DNA of 64,000 nucleotides, taken from the NCBI GenBank assembly GCA_946183415.1, contig CAMHAM010000004.1, positions 82,470 to 146,469 of the forward strand, read 5' to 3'. A program made the position numbers and the translations under genes. Shown here in pieces: positions 31,697 to 40,421 of this stretch (positions within the stretch are counted from its first letter, which is position 1; each line of letters starts with the position of its first letter). The stretch comes from an uncultured Prevotella sp. (lineage in GTDB: Bacteria > Bacteroidota > Bacteroidia > Bacteroidales > Bacteroidaceae). Under the pieces are notes generated by a model. It had not been told where the DNA came from, ran no database searches, and saw only the letters and a list, made by a program, of their open reading frames with translations.

Positions 31697-34207
31697 TTAT
31701 ATCTTAACGCCGATACTGGCGAGGAACCAGCGACCCTGCTGGGGGATAAGGTTCGTGTTCATGCCGCTACGGTTGTAACGGGTACCAAGGAGGTTGTGGA
31801 TGTTCAGGCCGAACGTGACAGGTCCCAATGTATATTCGCCTCCCAGATCGATGATGGCACGGGGTGGCATATCCTTATGCATGATGATGTAAGGAAGGAG
31901 TGCCGATGCTGCATCTCTGGCGGCCTTGACTCCATTTTCATCGTTTCTCTCTCCACAATCATAGGCTTTTACATATTCTTTCATATATAAAAGAACATTG
32001 TTGAGGTCAGTGTTGTAACTCGTCTGTTTACCCTCGAAAAGGAGGTGTGAGTGGAGCTTCAGACGGGGTGTAACCTGCCATCCTAGCACAAGGTTCGACA
32101 TGATGGCTGGTGTATTGTTATTGGCATCAATATCTGTTGTTTCATCAATTAATTCAAGCAACTTGCCCAGCTCCAAGCCCATGAGATTCGACTTAAAGGT
32201 GTTCGTCCAAGTGAGGTTAAAGTCAGCCGTAAACCTCGACAGCCTATAACTGGCCATCAGTTCTACGCCACAGGTTTGGTTCTTACTGGCATTCTTGTAA
32301 TCCAGGAGATGAGTCATGATGAGATCGCTGGCACGGTTATAGAAACCGTTGACCTCAAAATTCAAGCCTTTACTCCAGTTATTTCCACTAAAGGTGAGTT
32401 GGAAGGAATGGACACGCTCGGGCGAAAGATCGAAACCATTTGAAATTGGGCCAAGTTTCAACATCCACAAGGTACGGTAAATATAAGGTGCATCGACAAA
32501 CGATTTTGAGTAACTGAGTTTCAGGTTCCACTTGGGTCGCAGCAGGATCAAAGCAATTCGCGGTGACAACTCATTGACTTTACTATCGTCTCCGCGCAGC
32601 TTATAGTCGTAACGCAGTCCAGCGTTAAGGATGATCGATCGCCACTGGTGCTTCAGCTGCAGATAAACGTTGGCACTATTCTCGTTGTCCTGCCCTATCA
32701 TATACGTCTCAGGATCATCTCCAAATATGTTCACAAAGTCATAGCCTATATGATAGCGGATGTCATCAGAACGGAAGTGAGCATACTCTGCTCCGAAACT
32801 AATGTTGCCATGATGATCGATGCCCATCTTATAAGCATAGTTGCCCTTCAACTGGACACCGTAGTTCTGTTCCTGTCCGTTCAGGTAATTTGATAAACCA
32901 CCGTTTTTGGTAAACAAGGAGTCAATCTGTGGATTTAGGCCGAGCGCTGTGCCCAAAAGGGGAATCGGACTATCGCTGATGACCTGATAACGTGTATAAT
33001 CCGACTTATCGAAGGTAACGTCATACTGGAGATTCAGGTTTCCTAACTGGTGACTGTAACTCAGATCGGCATGGTGTGTGTAGTTGCTAAAACTCGGTCT
33101 CAAACCGTTGAACGTGCGGTATCGCTCTCTGTCGTATCTCTGCGCCAGCGATGTCATGGTGTAAGGTGCCACTTTCTGTGAGAAGTGCGTATCATACATG
33201 AACTGGAAACCTTTCCAGTCAACCTGCACGCCGAAGTCGTAGGTGGGGTGATCGCCGATGCGCCCCAGACGGACGAAATCGTCGCCATACCGTTCACCGC
33301 TGTTACGATAGCCACTACCCCAAACAAGCAGATCGACGTCGAAGTAGCGCTTGCCGAAGACGGCATCAACCTTCACCTGGCCATAATTACCTGCTGACAG
33401 CTTAGCCTGAAGACCATCGACATCGACACCCTGTTTGGTGATGATATTCACCACTCCCGTCAGTGCCACCCCCCCGTAGAGCGACGAAGCAGGGCCACGC
33501 AGCACCTCAATCTGCTTCACCTTCTCCAATGAGATACTGAAGTCGGGAGCTGCCGTATTCGTGGCATAGCTATTCAGGCGGTGACCGTTGAGCATGATGA
33601 GAATCTTCTCCTGTGTATTGCTATATATGCTACGCATACCAATGTTGATATCATCGTTGCAGTCAATCAGGTTCATGCCAGGCACATAGGCTGCCAGCAC
33701 CTCCTGCAGGTTACGGGCACCGCTAGTCTGAATCATCTCTGCCGTGATGAGCGTCGTAGGCACAGGCACCTCTGCCAGACTCTCTGCCTGATTGGACGCC
33801 GTGATGATGGTTGGAGTCATGCCTGCCTTGATATTGTTCACAATTTCTACGAAGGTCGCAGGGTCTTGTGACGACGGACTGTAATATGGGTTCTGCTCCA
33901 ACAGCCGTGTCACATACTGTTCGGTATGAGGGATATCATATTCGACCAAATAAGTAAGAGCGATCAGATGGAGTGCATTCTGACGCAAATTCCCTTGAAA
34001 GTTAGTGAGGTTTTGCAACAGCACATCCCGCGTTTGCTCAATGCGCCCCACCTTGTAGGCACTCTCTGCCTGAGCATACACTTCGCGCATCTTCTCACTG
34101 TCTTGCGCGGAAGCACTCATGTTAGTGAATAGCGAAAAGTAAATAGTGAATAGTGCTGCGCACAGCATCATTCTCCGTGATTTTTGTATCGTTGACTTTC
34201 CTCTCAT
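31697..34207 (-). CDS. TonB-dependent receptor with N-terminal helical repeat domain
   Basis: Outer-membrane receptor, 836 aa. Signal peptide (core ALFTIYFSLFT encoded by a short repeat), then a roughly 100-residue TPR-like helical domain (REVYAQAESAYKVGRIEQTR) in place of the CarboxypepD domain of SusC proteins, then the plug (VPTTLITAEMIQTSGARNLQEVL, EKVKQIEVLRGPASSLYGGVALTGVVNIIT) and a 22-strand barrel ending LGTRYNRSGMN..GRWFLASIGVKI. Resembles colicin I/catecholate-type receptors. It is the last gene of the STAS/VgrG operon, 6 nt after the kinase-like gene, so it may be a sensor or entry partner of that system. Ligand unknown. Met at 34171 is an alternative start. Confidence 0.88.
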   Translation of the reverse strand: MRGKSTIQKSRRMMLCAALFTIYFSLFTNMSASAQDSEKMREVYAQAESAYKVGRIEQTRDVLLQNLTNFQGNLRQNALHLIALTYLVEYDIPHTEQYVTRLLEQNPYYSPSSQDPATFVEIVNNIKAGMTPTIITASNQAESLAEVPVPTTLITAEMIQTSGARNLQEVLAAYVPGMNLIDCNDDINIGMRSIYSNTQEKILIMLNGHRLNSYATNTAAPDFSISLEKVKQIEVLRGPASSLYGGVALTGVVNIITKQGVDVDGLQAKLSAGNYGQVKVDAVFGKRYFDVDLLVWGSGYRNSGERYGDDFVRLGRIGDHPTYDFGVQVDWKGFQFMYDTHFSQKVAPYTMTSLAQRYDRERYRTFNGLRPSFSNYTHHADLSYSHQLGNLNLQYDVTFDKSDYTRYQVISDSPIPLLGTALGLNPQIDSLFTKNGGLSNYLNGQEQNYGVQLKGNYAYKMGIDHHGNISFGAEYAHFRSDDIRYHIGYDFVNIFGDDPETYMIGQDNENSANVYLQLKHQWRSIILNAGLRYDYKLRGDDSKVNELSPRIALILLRPKWNLKLSYSKSFVDAPYIYRTLWMLKLGPISNGFDLSPERVHSFQLTFSGNNWSKGLNFEVNGFYNRASDLIMTHLLDYKNASKNQTCGVELMASYRLSRFTADFNLTWTNTFKSNLMGLELGKLLELIDETTDIDANNNTPAIMSNLVLGWQVTPRLKLHSHLLFEGKQTSYNTDLNNVLLYMKEYVKAYDCGERNDENGVKAARDAASALLPYIIMHKDMPPRAIIDLGGEYTLGPVTFGLNIHNLLGTRYNRSGMNTNLIPQQGRWFLASIGVKI

Positions 34208-34256
34208 AACTATTCACTTTTCATTATTCACTTTTAACTTTTCACCTTTCACTTTT
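34118..34256. repeat. GTGAAAAGTGAAAG-type repeats at the kinase/TonB junction
   Basis: Two tracts: TTAGTGAATAGCGAAAAGTA (34124-34165, TonB signal peptide) and CACTTTTCATTATTCACTTT, AACTTTTCACCTTTCAC (34211-34254, last codons of the kinase-like gene: GEKLKVNNEK, plus the spacer). Confidence 0.7.
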
Positions 34257-36985
34257 GGCAAAGCAACAGTAACCTCTGTGTATTCGCCCTGAACTGACAC
34301 GACGCTGATATCACCCCCATGATTCTGGATAATCTCACGACTGAGGTATAGACCTACGCCCGCCGCCTCACCTGTAGGCTTGGTGGTGAAGAAGGGGTCG
34401 AAGATTTTGCTGAGATTCTTTTCTTCGATACCGACGCCGTTATCGTGGATCTTCAGGATATATTTCTCATCGGCGACGATGGCAGTGAGACGGATCATGG
34501 GGTCAGCGAGTTTGTCCCCATGATTCTTCTGCGTTTTCTTCACCACGGCATAGACGGCATTGTCCAAAAGATTGATGATGGCCTTGCTGAGCATATCCGG
34601 GTTGCCGTACAGAGGCATCGTGTCTTCTGGCAGATCAAAGGGTGTCTGGATGCCATACAATTCCTTCTCCTTGGTGTAGCGTTTAGCAAGTTGTTTCTCA
34701 ACCTGTTGCACAACTGGTAACAGATGGATATTGCCGTAGCCACCTGTACGATCCTTCAGAACATCCTCCATCGCCTTGAGAATACGAGTGGTGTTCTGGC
34801 CAAACTGATTGACCGAAGTCAGGTTCCTAGTCAGCATATCCAGCACGTCCAACGTATCCTCATAGTCGTTTTCGTCAATCTGCTCCTTGTTATGATCGAT
34901 ATTCTCCTTGAGGTCTACCAACAAATCGCTCGACATTTTGGAGTAGTTGATAATATAGTTCATGGGGTTGAGAATGCGGTCGACAAGTCCCTTGGTCAAT
35001 TTACCCACAGTAGCCATCTTCTCCTGGCGGATCAACTCGTGCTGTGCGTTGCGGAGGTCGGCAGTGCGTTCCTCTACGATGCGCTCCAATTTGATCTTGT
35101 CCTTCTCCAACCGTTTCAGGCGATATCGGAACAAGAGATAGATCATGCAAGCAAAGATGATGAGGTAAAGCACCAACATATACCAGCGCATCAACAGCGG
35201 ATAGGCAATGCAGAAATCAACGGTAGCGATCTCCGACAATTCCCCATTAGCCAATTGCGCCTGCACGGAGAGCGAAAACATGCCGTATGGCAGATTCAGG
35301 AACTCAACATCCTGCTTGTCGGTCCATGCACTCCAATGCCCCCCAGAAGAAAATAGGCTTTTATTGTTCAGACGGTAACGATAGAGCGTCTGGCCTGTCA
35401 ACGGTGCATAATCGAGCGCATAGAAGAAATGCAAATGTCCTTCGTCGCTATCTAATTGATATACATTATTGGGCATATCCCCATATCCGCCCCAAAGCAC
35501 ACTGTCGTTACCCATCACAATGGAGCAGAAACGCAAACGACGACTCTCTGATAGCTTCACAAGGTCTTTCTGTCCCATATCGATGACGGCAAGTTTTTCG
35601 TCACCCCCGATCCACAAATGGTCGCCATGAAGGTAATGGGTTCTGATCTTCATGTCGCTGAGGGGCTTTAGAAATGAAGAGTGAAGCTTGAAGAGTGAAG
35701 AATCAGCTACGGTGGGAACAGAACCTATGGTTTCGCCATTAACATTCTGGAACCAGAGATTACCTTGTTCGTCCTTCCCCATCTTCGTCACCAGTGGCAA
35801 CTCGTTTATCTTCCTCTCCCGTTCCATGGTCCATCGTCCATCATCCATCACATAAAGTTGGACACCATCAGGCTCACCAGCATAGACCTTATCACCATCA
35901 ACAAACATCGACGTGGTGGCATAAGAAGTCAGTCTGCTGCCCCTGCCATCTGCCGTAATTCTGTAGATGCCGCTGGAAGTAGCCACCAAAAGCGCATCGC
36001 GACTCTCGCAAAGTGCCCAGCAGATATTGCTGACGTCGGCCACGCGTTTATACTGCCATGAGTCGACCACATGAAGTCCATTGGTATCACCGACATAAAT
36101 CTTTCCGTTAAAGGCAGCGATGGCCAGCACCTTGCCAGTCAATCCGTCCTTTGGCAGGAAGTAACTATAGATAGACGGCAATTCAATGGCAAAGATGCCG
36201 TTTGCCGTAGCACCCCATAGCACCCCGTGGCCGTCATAGGCGACGTAGGCCACCTGATTAGAGCAGAGGCCATTGGCTTCTGTGATGGTATAGAGTTCAC
36301 GCCCTATGCTGTCTGCTATAATCAGACCGCCATTTCTTTTCACCTTCACTTGAAGACCACCGTCCAGTTTTTCTGTCTGGGTGATATCTTTCAAGATGAC
36401 ATCTTCATCAGACGCTCGCAGGGCCTCCAATGATACGACATCTGACTCCACGCCTGAACGGAACTTAACGTTGGTGTGTTTCAACAACGAAACGGTGGTA
36501 TCACGAACTTCGTAGATATTATTGTCACCAGCAACAAACTGCAGCGAAGCCCCCTCTTCATAGATTTCCATGACCTCACCAGCAAACTGGCCTTTCCGTC
36601 CAACCTGTTGCAAGTACAGTTCACCATTAGTACGCTTTCGCAGACGGGCCAGATAATCCAATCCACCCACCCAAAACGTATTCTTACTGTCGCGATAGAC
36701 CACTGTGGCACGTCTGAGTTCAGGTGCATGGATGATGCGCCACTGGGCACGGTCGTAATAGAGCAGTCCGTCAAAGTTACCCACGAACACCGTACCGTCC
36801 TCTCCAATCTCAACGTCGAAGTTGATGTTGTGGCCTCCATACTCTGCCGGCGTATAGTTCCGGATCAAGGGAAGACACTGCGCTGAAGAGGTGAAAAGTG
36901 AAAGATGAAAAGTGAAAAGTATTAAGAATGCAGCCTTAAGCAACATCCTACCTATTTTTCGTATGATATTCGTTCTACAACTCAT
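34214..36985 (-). CDS. Propeller-sensor histidine-kinase-like protein lacking the phospho-histidine
   Basis: 923 aa: signal peptide, a large periplasmic beta-propeller region (two-component-regulator propeller repeats such as TVFVGNFDGLLYYD and NTFWVGGLDYLARL), a Y_Y_Y-like sandwich before the membrane, one transmembrane helix (WYMLVLYLIIFACMIYLLF, about 595-615), a coiled coil and a kinase core. N box NLLDNAVYAV, G1 DNGVGIEEKN, FDPFFTTKP and G2 GVGLYLSREI are intact. The dimerisation helix reads KLTKGLVDRILNPMNY, where normal kinases have AHEIxNP: the histidine is Asp (codon GAC). So ATP binding looks preserved but histidine phosphorylation does not. In this operon a serine kinase role on the STAS protein is an attractive inference. 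Several short repeats are embedded in frame. Confidence 0.85.
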   Translation of the reverse strand: MSCRTNIIRKIGRMLLKAAFLILFTFHLSLFTSSAQCLPLIRNYTPAEYGGHNINFDVEIGEDGTVFVGNFDGLLYYDRAQWRIIHAPELRRATVVYRDSKNTFWVGGLDYLARLRKRTNGELYLQQVGRKGQFAGEVMEIYEEGASLQFVAGDNNIYEVRDTTVSLLKHTNVKFRSGVESDVVSLEALRASDEDVILKDITQTEKLDGGLQVKVKRNGGLIIADSIGRELYTITEANGLCSNQVAYVAYDGHGVLWGATANGIFAIELPSIYSYFLPKDGLTGKVLAIAAFNGKIYVGDTNGLHVVDSWQYKRVADVSNICWALCESRDALLVATSSGIYRITADGRGSRLTSYATTSMFVDGDKVYAGEPDGVQLYVMDDGRWTMERERKINELPLVTKMGKDEQGNLWFQNVNGETIGSVPTVADSSLFKLHSSFLKPLSDMKIRTHYLHGDHLWIGGDEKLAVIDMGQKDLVKLSESRRLRFCSIVMGNDSVLWGGYGDMPNNVYQLDSDEGHLHFFYALDYAPLTGQTLYRYRLNNKSLFSSGGHWSAWTDKQDVEFLNLPYGMFSLSVQAQLANGELSEIATVDFCIAYPLLMRWYMLVLYLIIFACMIYLLFRYRLKRLEKDKIKLERIVEERTADLRNAQHELIRQEKMATVGKLTKGLVDRILNPMNYIINYSKMSSDLLVDLKENIDHNKEQIDENDYEDTLDVLDMLTRNLTSVNQFGQNTTRILKAMEDVLKDRTGGYGNIHLLPVVQQVEKQLAKRYTKEKELYGIQTPFDLPEDTMPLYGNPDMLSKAIINLLDNAVYAVVKKTQKNHGDKLADPMIRLTAIVADEKYILKIHDNGVGIEEKNLSKIFDPFFTTKPTGEAAGVGLYLSREIIQNHGGDISVVSVQGEYTEVTVALPKVKGEKLKVNNEK
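35668..35703. repeat. Short repeat inside the kinase-like gene
   Basis: GAAATGAAGAGTGAAGCTTG and AAGAGTGAAGAATC encode LFKLHSSFLKP between two propeller segments. A second simple tract at about 35824-35850 (CCATGGTCCATCGTCCATCA) encodes DDGRWTME nearby. Confidence 0.6.
36888..36930. repeat. Short repeat encoding signal peptide of kinase-like protein
   Basis: GAGGTGAAAAGTGAAAGATG followed by AAAAGTGAAAAGTATTAAG; the coding strand reads LILFTFHLSLFTSS, i.e. the hydrophobic core of the signal peptide. Confidence 0.7.
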
Positions 36986-36995
36986 TCCACATTCC

Positions 36996-38534
36996 TCATT
37001 CCATTTCTCTATACGGTATTCCCTTCCCTACGTAATAGTCCCACTCCTCCTGAGTGAAGTTGCGTTTTACGTTCTGACGGAGCCGCTGGGCAATCTTCGG
37101 CAGGGAGATAAGGTATTGGGTGACGACACCATTGTACTCGCCCGTCAAGATATAGTCCTTGTCGTTGCTAAAGGTAAAATCGGTCAGCCAATTGTCTGAT
37201 TGATACAGCGTAACTGCCTTGAAATAGGTGCTGCCCTCAATAGGCCAAAACAACAGTTTACCGTCATAGCTGGATGAGTAGAGACGCTGTCCGTTAAACT
37301 CCAATCTAGTTACGCGTGACAGATGCTCTACAAGCTTGTAAGTCTTGCCCATTCCATCGACCAGCCAGATCGTCCCGTCGGCCATGCCATAAGCTGCAAG
37401 ATCTTCTTTCCTGCTACTGGCATAGGCTGTAACCTTGCCGCTCGCAGGAACCTTCTCGGTGGTCATGTTATCCAGACTGTTCACGAGGTGCATATTTCCA
37501 CGATTGTCAAAGAGCAGTGGCTTGTTGTCACGTCGGCCAATACTTGTAGCACGAAAGTTGAGACGGCGCGATGCTATCACCTTATCAGTAGCGACATCAA
37601 AGAGAGCAACGCTCTCCTCGCCAACGATCAGCAGCCTTTTGCCATCGTTCAGGGCTTGAAGGCCAAAGGGCTTGATGACTGTTTCCAAATTGACGACACG
37701 CGTCTGTCGACCGTCGGTAATCACCAGGTGACCAGTACAACTGAGGGCATAAACTTTCCCCATAGGGGAAGCGAAGACATCGCAGAACCAATATCGCTTA
37801 TCGTTCAGGAGCGATGTTGTCTGAAGCTTTCCTCCCTTCAATTGGTGGAAGAACAGCTCACCAAAGGTACTTACCGAGAACAGACGGCCATCATGAGGTA
37901 ATAGGTAAAGACGCGTGATGTTGCCATTGTGACTATTCCGACTGAGGCGAGCGCCTGCAGATTGCGTCAGGGCCTGAAATACGGTGGGAGAATAGAGGTT
38001 GCCACCGTAATCATGGGTATAGAGGTAGGAAGCATACGCCAGCATATTGCCCAACTCTGTGTTGCCGGTCTGGTAGATCGAATATGATAGAGAACCAAGC
38101 GTCCTGCCTAATGAGATATAGTTCAGCGTATCAGTCACCATCCTGGCATGCTCTGCATTGAGTCGCTGGCGTTCCGCCATCTGATATGACGCCAACGCCT
38201 CAGCAGCTGAAGTTTCTGCCTCAGCCTGAGCCTTCAGGGCTTTTTGGCGCTCTGCTTCTGATCGGATGGTGGCGGCCTTTGCTATAGCCGACTGTCGGAT
38301 AGCTTCCTGGCTGCGCTCCTCTGAGAGTGCCTGCTGACCGTGGGCGATGATCTCCATCTGTTCGCTCACACTACGGTCTAGTTCTGAGTTTAATCCTTGT
38401 CGCTTGAGTGCGGTGACTTGCGCCTCTAATTCATGGATGCGGTCGTTGTCGCCATGACGTGTACTTATCAGCCACGCGCCCAATGCCAGCAACAGCCCTA
38501 CCAAACATCCTATGATCAACCTCTCACTCTTCAC
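36996..38534 (-). CDS. Membrane-anchored coiled-coil beta-propeller protein
   Basis: 512 aa. One N-terminal transmembrane anchor (LIIGCLVGLLLALGAWLI), then a coiled coil from about 32 to 130, rich in Ala, Glu, Gln and Arg (AERQKALKAQAEAETSAAEA), a short helical segment (LAYASYLYTHDYGG), and WD40-like propeller blades to about 490 (TRLYLLPHDGRLFSVSTFGEL, LEFNGQRLYSSSYDGKLLFW). The C-terminus NFTQEEWDYYVGKGIPYRE is the tail that usually ends WD40 proteins linked to nSTAND or caspase-like modules. No enzyme motif. Overlaps the phosphatase gene by four bases. Probably a scaffold or sensor in the envelope, working with the phosphatase and kinase-like proteins. Confidence 0.8.
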   Translation of the reverse strand: MKSERLIIGCLVGLLLALGAWLISTRHGDNDRIHELEAQVTALKRQGLNSELDRSVSEQMEIIAHGQQALSEERSQEAIRQSAIAKAATIRSEAERQKALKAQAEAETSAAEALASYQMAERQRLNAEHARMVTDTLNYISLGRTLGSLSYSIYQTGNTELGNMLAYASYLYTHDYGGNLYSPTVFQALTQSAGARLSRNSHNGNITRLYLLPHDGRLFSVSTFGELFFHQLKGGKLQTTSLLNDKRYWFCDVFASPMGKVYALSCTGHLVITDGRQTRVVNLETVIKPFGLQALNDGKRLLIVGEESVALFDVATDKVIASRRLNFRATSIGRRDNKPLLFDNRGNMHLVNSLDNMTTEKVPASGKVTAYASSRKEDLAAYGMADGTIWLVDGMGKTYKLVEHLSRVTRLEFNGQRLYSSSYDGKLLFWPIEGSTYFKAVTLYQSDNWLTDFTFSNDKDYILTGEYNGVVTQYLISLPKIAQRLRQNVKRNFTQEEWDYYVGKGIPYREME

Positions 38535-39694
38535 TTCCTTTTCAGAACTAACATAGTGATATCATCATTCTGTTCCGTATCGCCAACAAAGGCGTTGATA
38601 CCAGTCTTGATACCTTCGATGATCTTCTGGCTACTATTGCCTATTTGTCCACCAAGGACAAGGTCCAAGCGCTTACTGCCAAACATAGACCTTCCCCTTA
38701 TGGCCTCAGTCACACCATCAGTAAACATCACAAGCGTGTCACCATGTTCCAACTGCAGGGTACTCTCTTTATAATCCGAACCTTCTTTCAAACCTAAGAC
38801 CATGTTCTCAGGAAGGGGCAGTTCTTCGGTTGTGCCGTCAACCCGCAATACATGAGGCGGGATATGCCCTGCGTTGCAATAGGTGACGAGACCTGTCTTG
38901 GTATTGTAGACAGCATAGAAAACCGTGACGAACATGTAGTCAAACGAGTAGGAAGCCAACATGTGGTTCGACTCTGCCATACACACTCCCGGACTATCAT
39001 ATTGTATGCCCTTCGTACGGATAACGGTGCGGCTGACAGCCATATAGAGGGCAGCGGGAATGCCCTTGCCACAGACGTCGGCTATTACCAAGGCGATGCG
39101 GTCATCATCGATGCGGAAAAAGTCGTAGAAGTCGCCGCCGACATCCTTCGCTGCCTCCATCGATGCACAAATGTCTAGCTTGTCACTGTCTTCTGGGAAT
39201 GGCGGGAATACGCGCGGTAGGATAAACTGCTGAATCTGGTTGGCAGCGGCCAGGTCTTTCTCCAGCCCCTCCAGCTTCTTGTGCTCCTTCTGCGACTCAT
39301 GTACGAAGTCAATCTGACGGATGGCCTTCTCGATGGTGCGGGCAAGGTCGTCCATATCGATGGGCTTGGTTGCGAAGTCGAAGGCACCGTCGTTCATTGC
39401 CAGGCGGATATTCTCCAAGTCACCATAGGCACTCACCATGATGACGCGCTGAGCCGGGTTTTGCATCTCATTCACCTTGGACAGCATGGTCAGGCCATCC
39501 ATCTCAGGCATATTGATATCGCAGAGGATAATGTCGATGTCGGGATGGTCATTCAGCACAGCGAGCCCCTCCACACCAGTGCTTGCGAAGAAGAACTCAT
39601 ATTCGCCACTGCGGATCTTCCTTCTGAAATATTGCTTCATCAGGAATTCGATCTCTTCCTCGTCGTCAACGCTCAATATCTTTCTTACAGTCAT
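38531..39694 (-). CDS. Response regulator with PP2C/SpoIIE serine phosphatase output
   Basis: 387 aa, cytosolic. Receiver domain 1-125 with acidic pocket VDDEEE, phospho-acceptor Asp59 in LCDINMPEMDG, Ser/Thr in MVSAYG and Lys in ATKPID. A coiled coil linker (ESQKEHKKLEGLEKDLAAAN) leads to a PP2C-type domain: DVGGDFYDFFRIDDDRIALVIADVCGKGIPAALYM with the metal-binding Asp residues, YCNAGHIPPHVLR, and DTLVMFTDGVTEA..DDITMLVL. This is the RsbU/RsbP architecture: a signal-controlled phosphatase for a phosphorylated STAS protein. The STAS gene at the head of the same operon is the obvious substrate candidate. Confidence 0.93.
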   Translation of the reverse strand: MTVRKILSVDDEEEIEFLMKQYFRRKIRSGEYEFFFASTGVEGLAVLNDHPDIDIILCDINMPEMDGLTMLSKVNEMQNPAQRVIMVSAYGDLENIRLAMNDGAFDFATKPIDMDDLARTIEKAIRQIDFVHESQKEHKKLEGLEKDLAAANQIQQFILPRVFPPFPEDSDKLDICASMEAAKDVGGDFYDFFRIDDDRIALVIADVCGKGIPAALYMAVSRTVIRTKGIQYDSPGVCMAESNHMLASYSFDYMFVTVFYAVYNTKTGLVTYCNAGHIPPHVLRVDGTTEELPLPENMVLGLKEGSDYKESTLQLEHGDTLVMFTDGVTEAIRGRSMFGSKRLDLVLGGQIGNSSQKIIEGIKTGINAFVGDTEQNDDITMLVLKRK

Positions 39695-39715
39695 CGCTCT
39701 TTCATCAACAGAAGA

Positions 39716-40387
39716 TTATTGATTGGTACTTTCAAGCCGTTTCAGTCTTTCTTCACCCTGCTTGGTAAGCCACTTCATGTGACCTTCTTCAATTTCCTTG
39801 AGTTTCTCGTTGTATATCTTATCACGCTGCTCGTACCAGGTTTTTGTCTGTTTTTCGCGGGCTTCCTTGACCTTCTTGATGTCTTCGTCGCTCTCACCCT
39901 CAGTGAGCTTGGCAAGCTTTGCGTCGTATTCGGCAGAGACGGCTTCCATCTGAGCCTTATTCTCCTCATAGAACGTTTTCGCACCGTTCTTCAGCACGTC
40001 ATAGCGGTCATCATCTACCTCAGGCATAGTCACATTGATATAATGTACATCATGCATATCAGGATTGTTCTCATCGGTAGAGATATCCACCTGCATCGTC
40101 TTCATCTCCTGCTTGAACTCAGGGTGATCCATAAAAATGGCTTGAGCCAGTGCGGGAATATCACCGTCGTAGTTAGGATACACCTGGAAGCTGAATTCAT
40201 CTTCCTGTCCTATCTGTGAACACGCTTCAAGTTTCTGAGGTTCACCCTCAATCATGGCCTCTATCGACAACAGCGATACGGGCTCTGCCTTCACGCACAG
40301 ATTCATCAGGCGATAGGCAAACTGGGCATTCAGCGTACTCAGCGCATCGCCCAGCATATCAAACTCCTTTATGATTTCTCTTTTCAT
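39716..40387 (-). CDS. Protein aligning with ribosome recycling factor; function unknown
   Basis: 223 aa, no signal peptide, strongly charged, long C-terminal helices. I do not recognise a named family. By eye it aligns along its length with RRF: helical start KEFDMLGDALSTLNAQFAY, strand-rich middle IEAMIEGEPQKLEACSQIGQ (RRF: VEYYGTPTPLRQLASVTV), QVYPNYDGDIPALAQAIFMD (RRF: NVFDRSMSPAVEKAIMAS), INVTMPEVDDDRYDVLKNGA (RRF: VPLPPLTEERRKDLTKIV), then helices with ESDEDIKKVKEA (RRF: ISEDDDRRSQDD). It has an insert of about 20 residues before INVTMP and an added C-terminal helix. The RRD segment of RRF that contacts the ribosome reads AEYDAK here. So an RRF-like fold with altered function is plausible but unproven. 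Confidence 0.5.
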   Translation of the reverse strand: MKREIIKEFDMLGDALSTLNAQFAYRLMNLCVKAEPVSLLSIEAMIEGEPQKLEACSQIGQEDEFSFQVYPNYDGDIPALAQAIFMDHPEFKQEMKTMQVDISTDENNPDMHDVHYINVTMPEVDDDRYDVLKNGAKTFYEENKAQMEAVSAEYDAKLAKLTEGESDEDIKKVKEAREKQTKTWYEQRDKIYNEKLKEIEEGHMKWLTKQGEERLKRLESTNQ

Positions 40388-40390
40388 ATC

Positions 40391-40421
40391 TTTTCTCTTC
40401 TCACTTTTTCACTTCTCACTC
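40391..40421. repeat. Short repeat between solenoid and RRF-like genes
   Basis: TTTTCTCTTCTCACTTTTTC and ACTTCTCACTCC; same period-9 family. It fills the 28-nt spacer and the last codons of the solenoid gene. Confidence 0.6.

Noticed and set aside
31504-31707. 67-aa ORF after fucP
   Set aside because: Its start overlaps a copied leader in a different frame, and the peptide has no recognisable feature; treated as debris.
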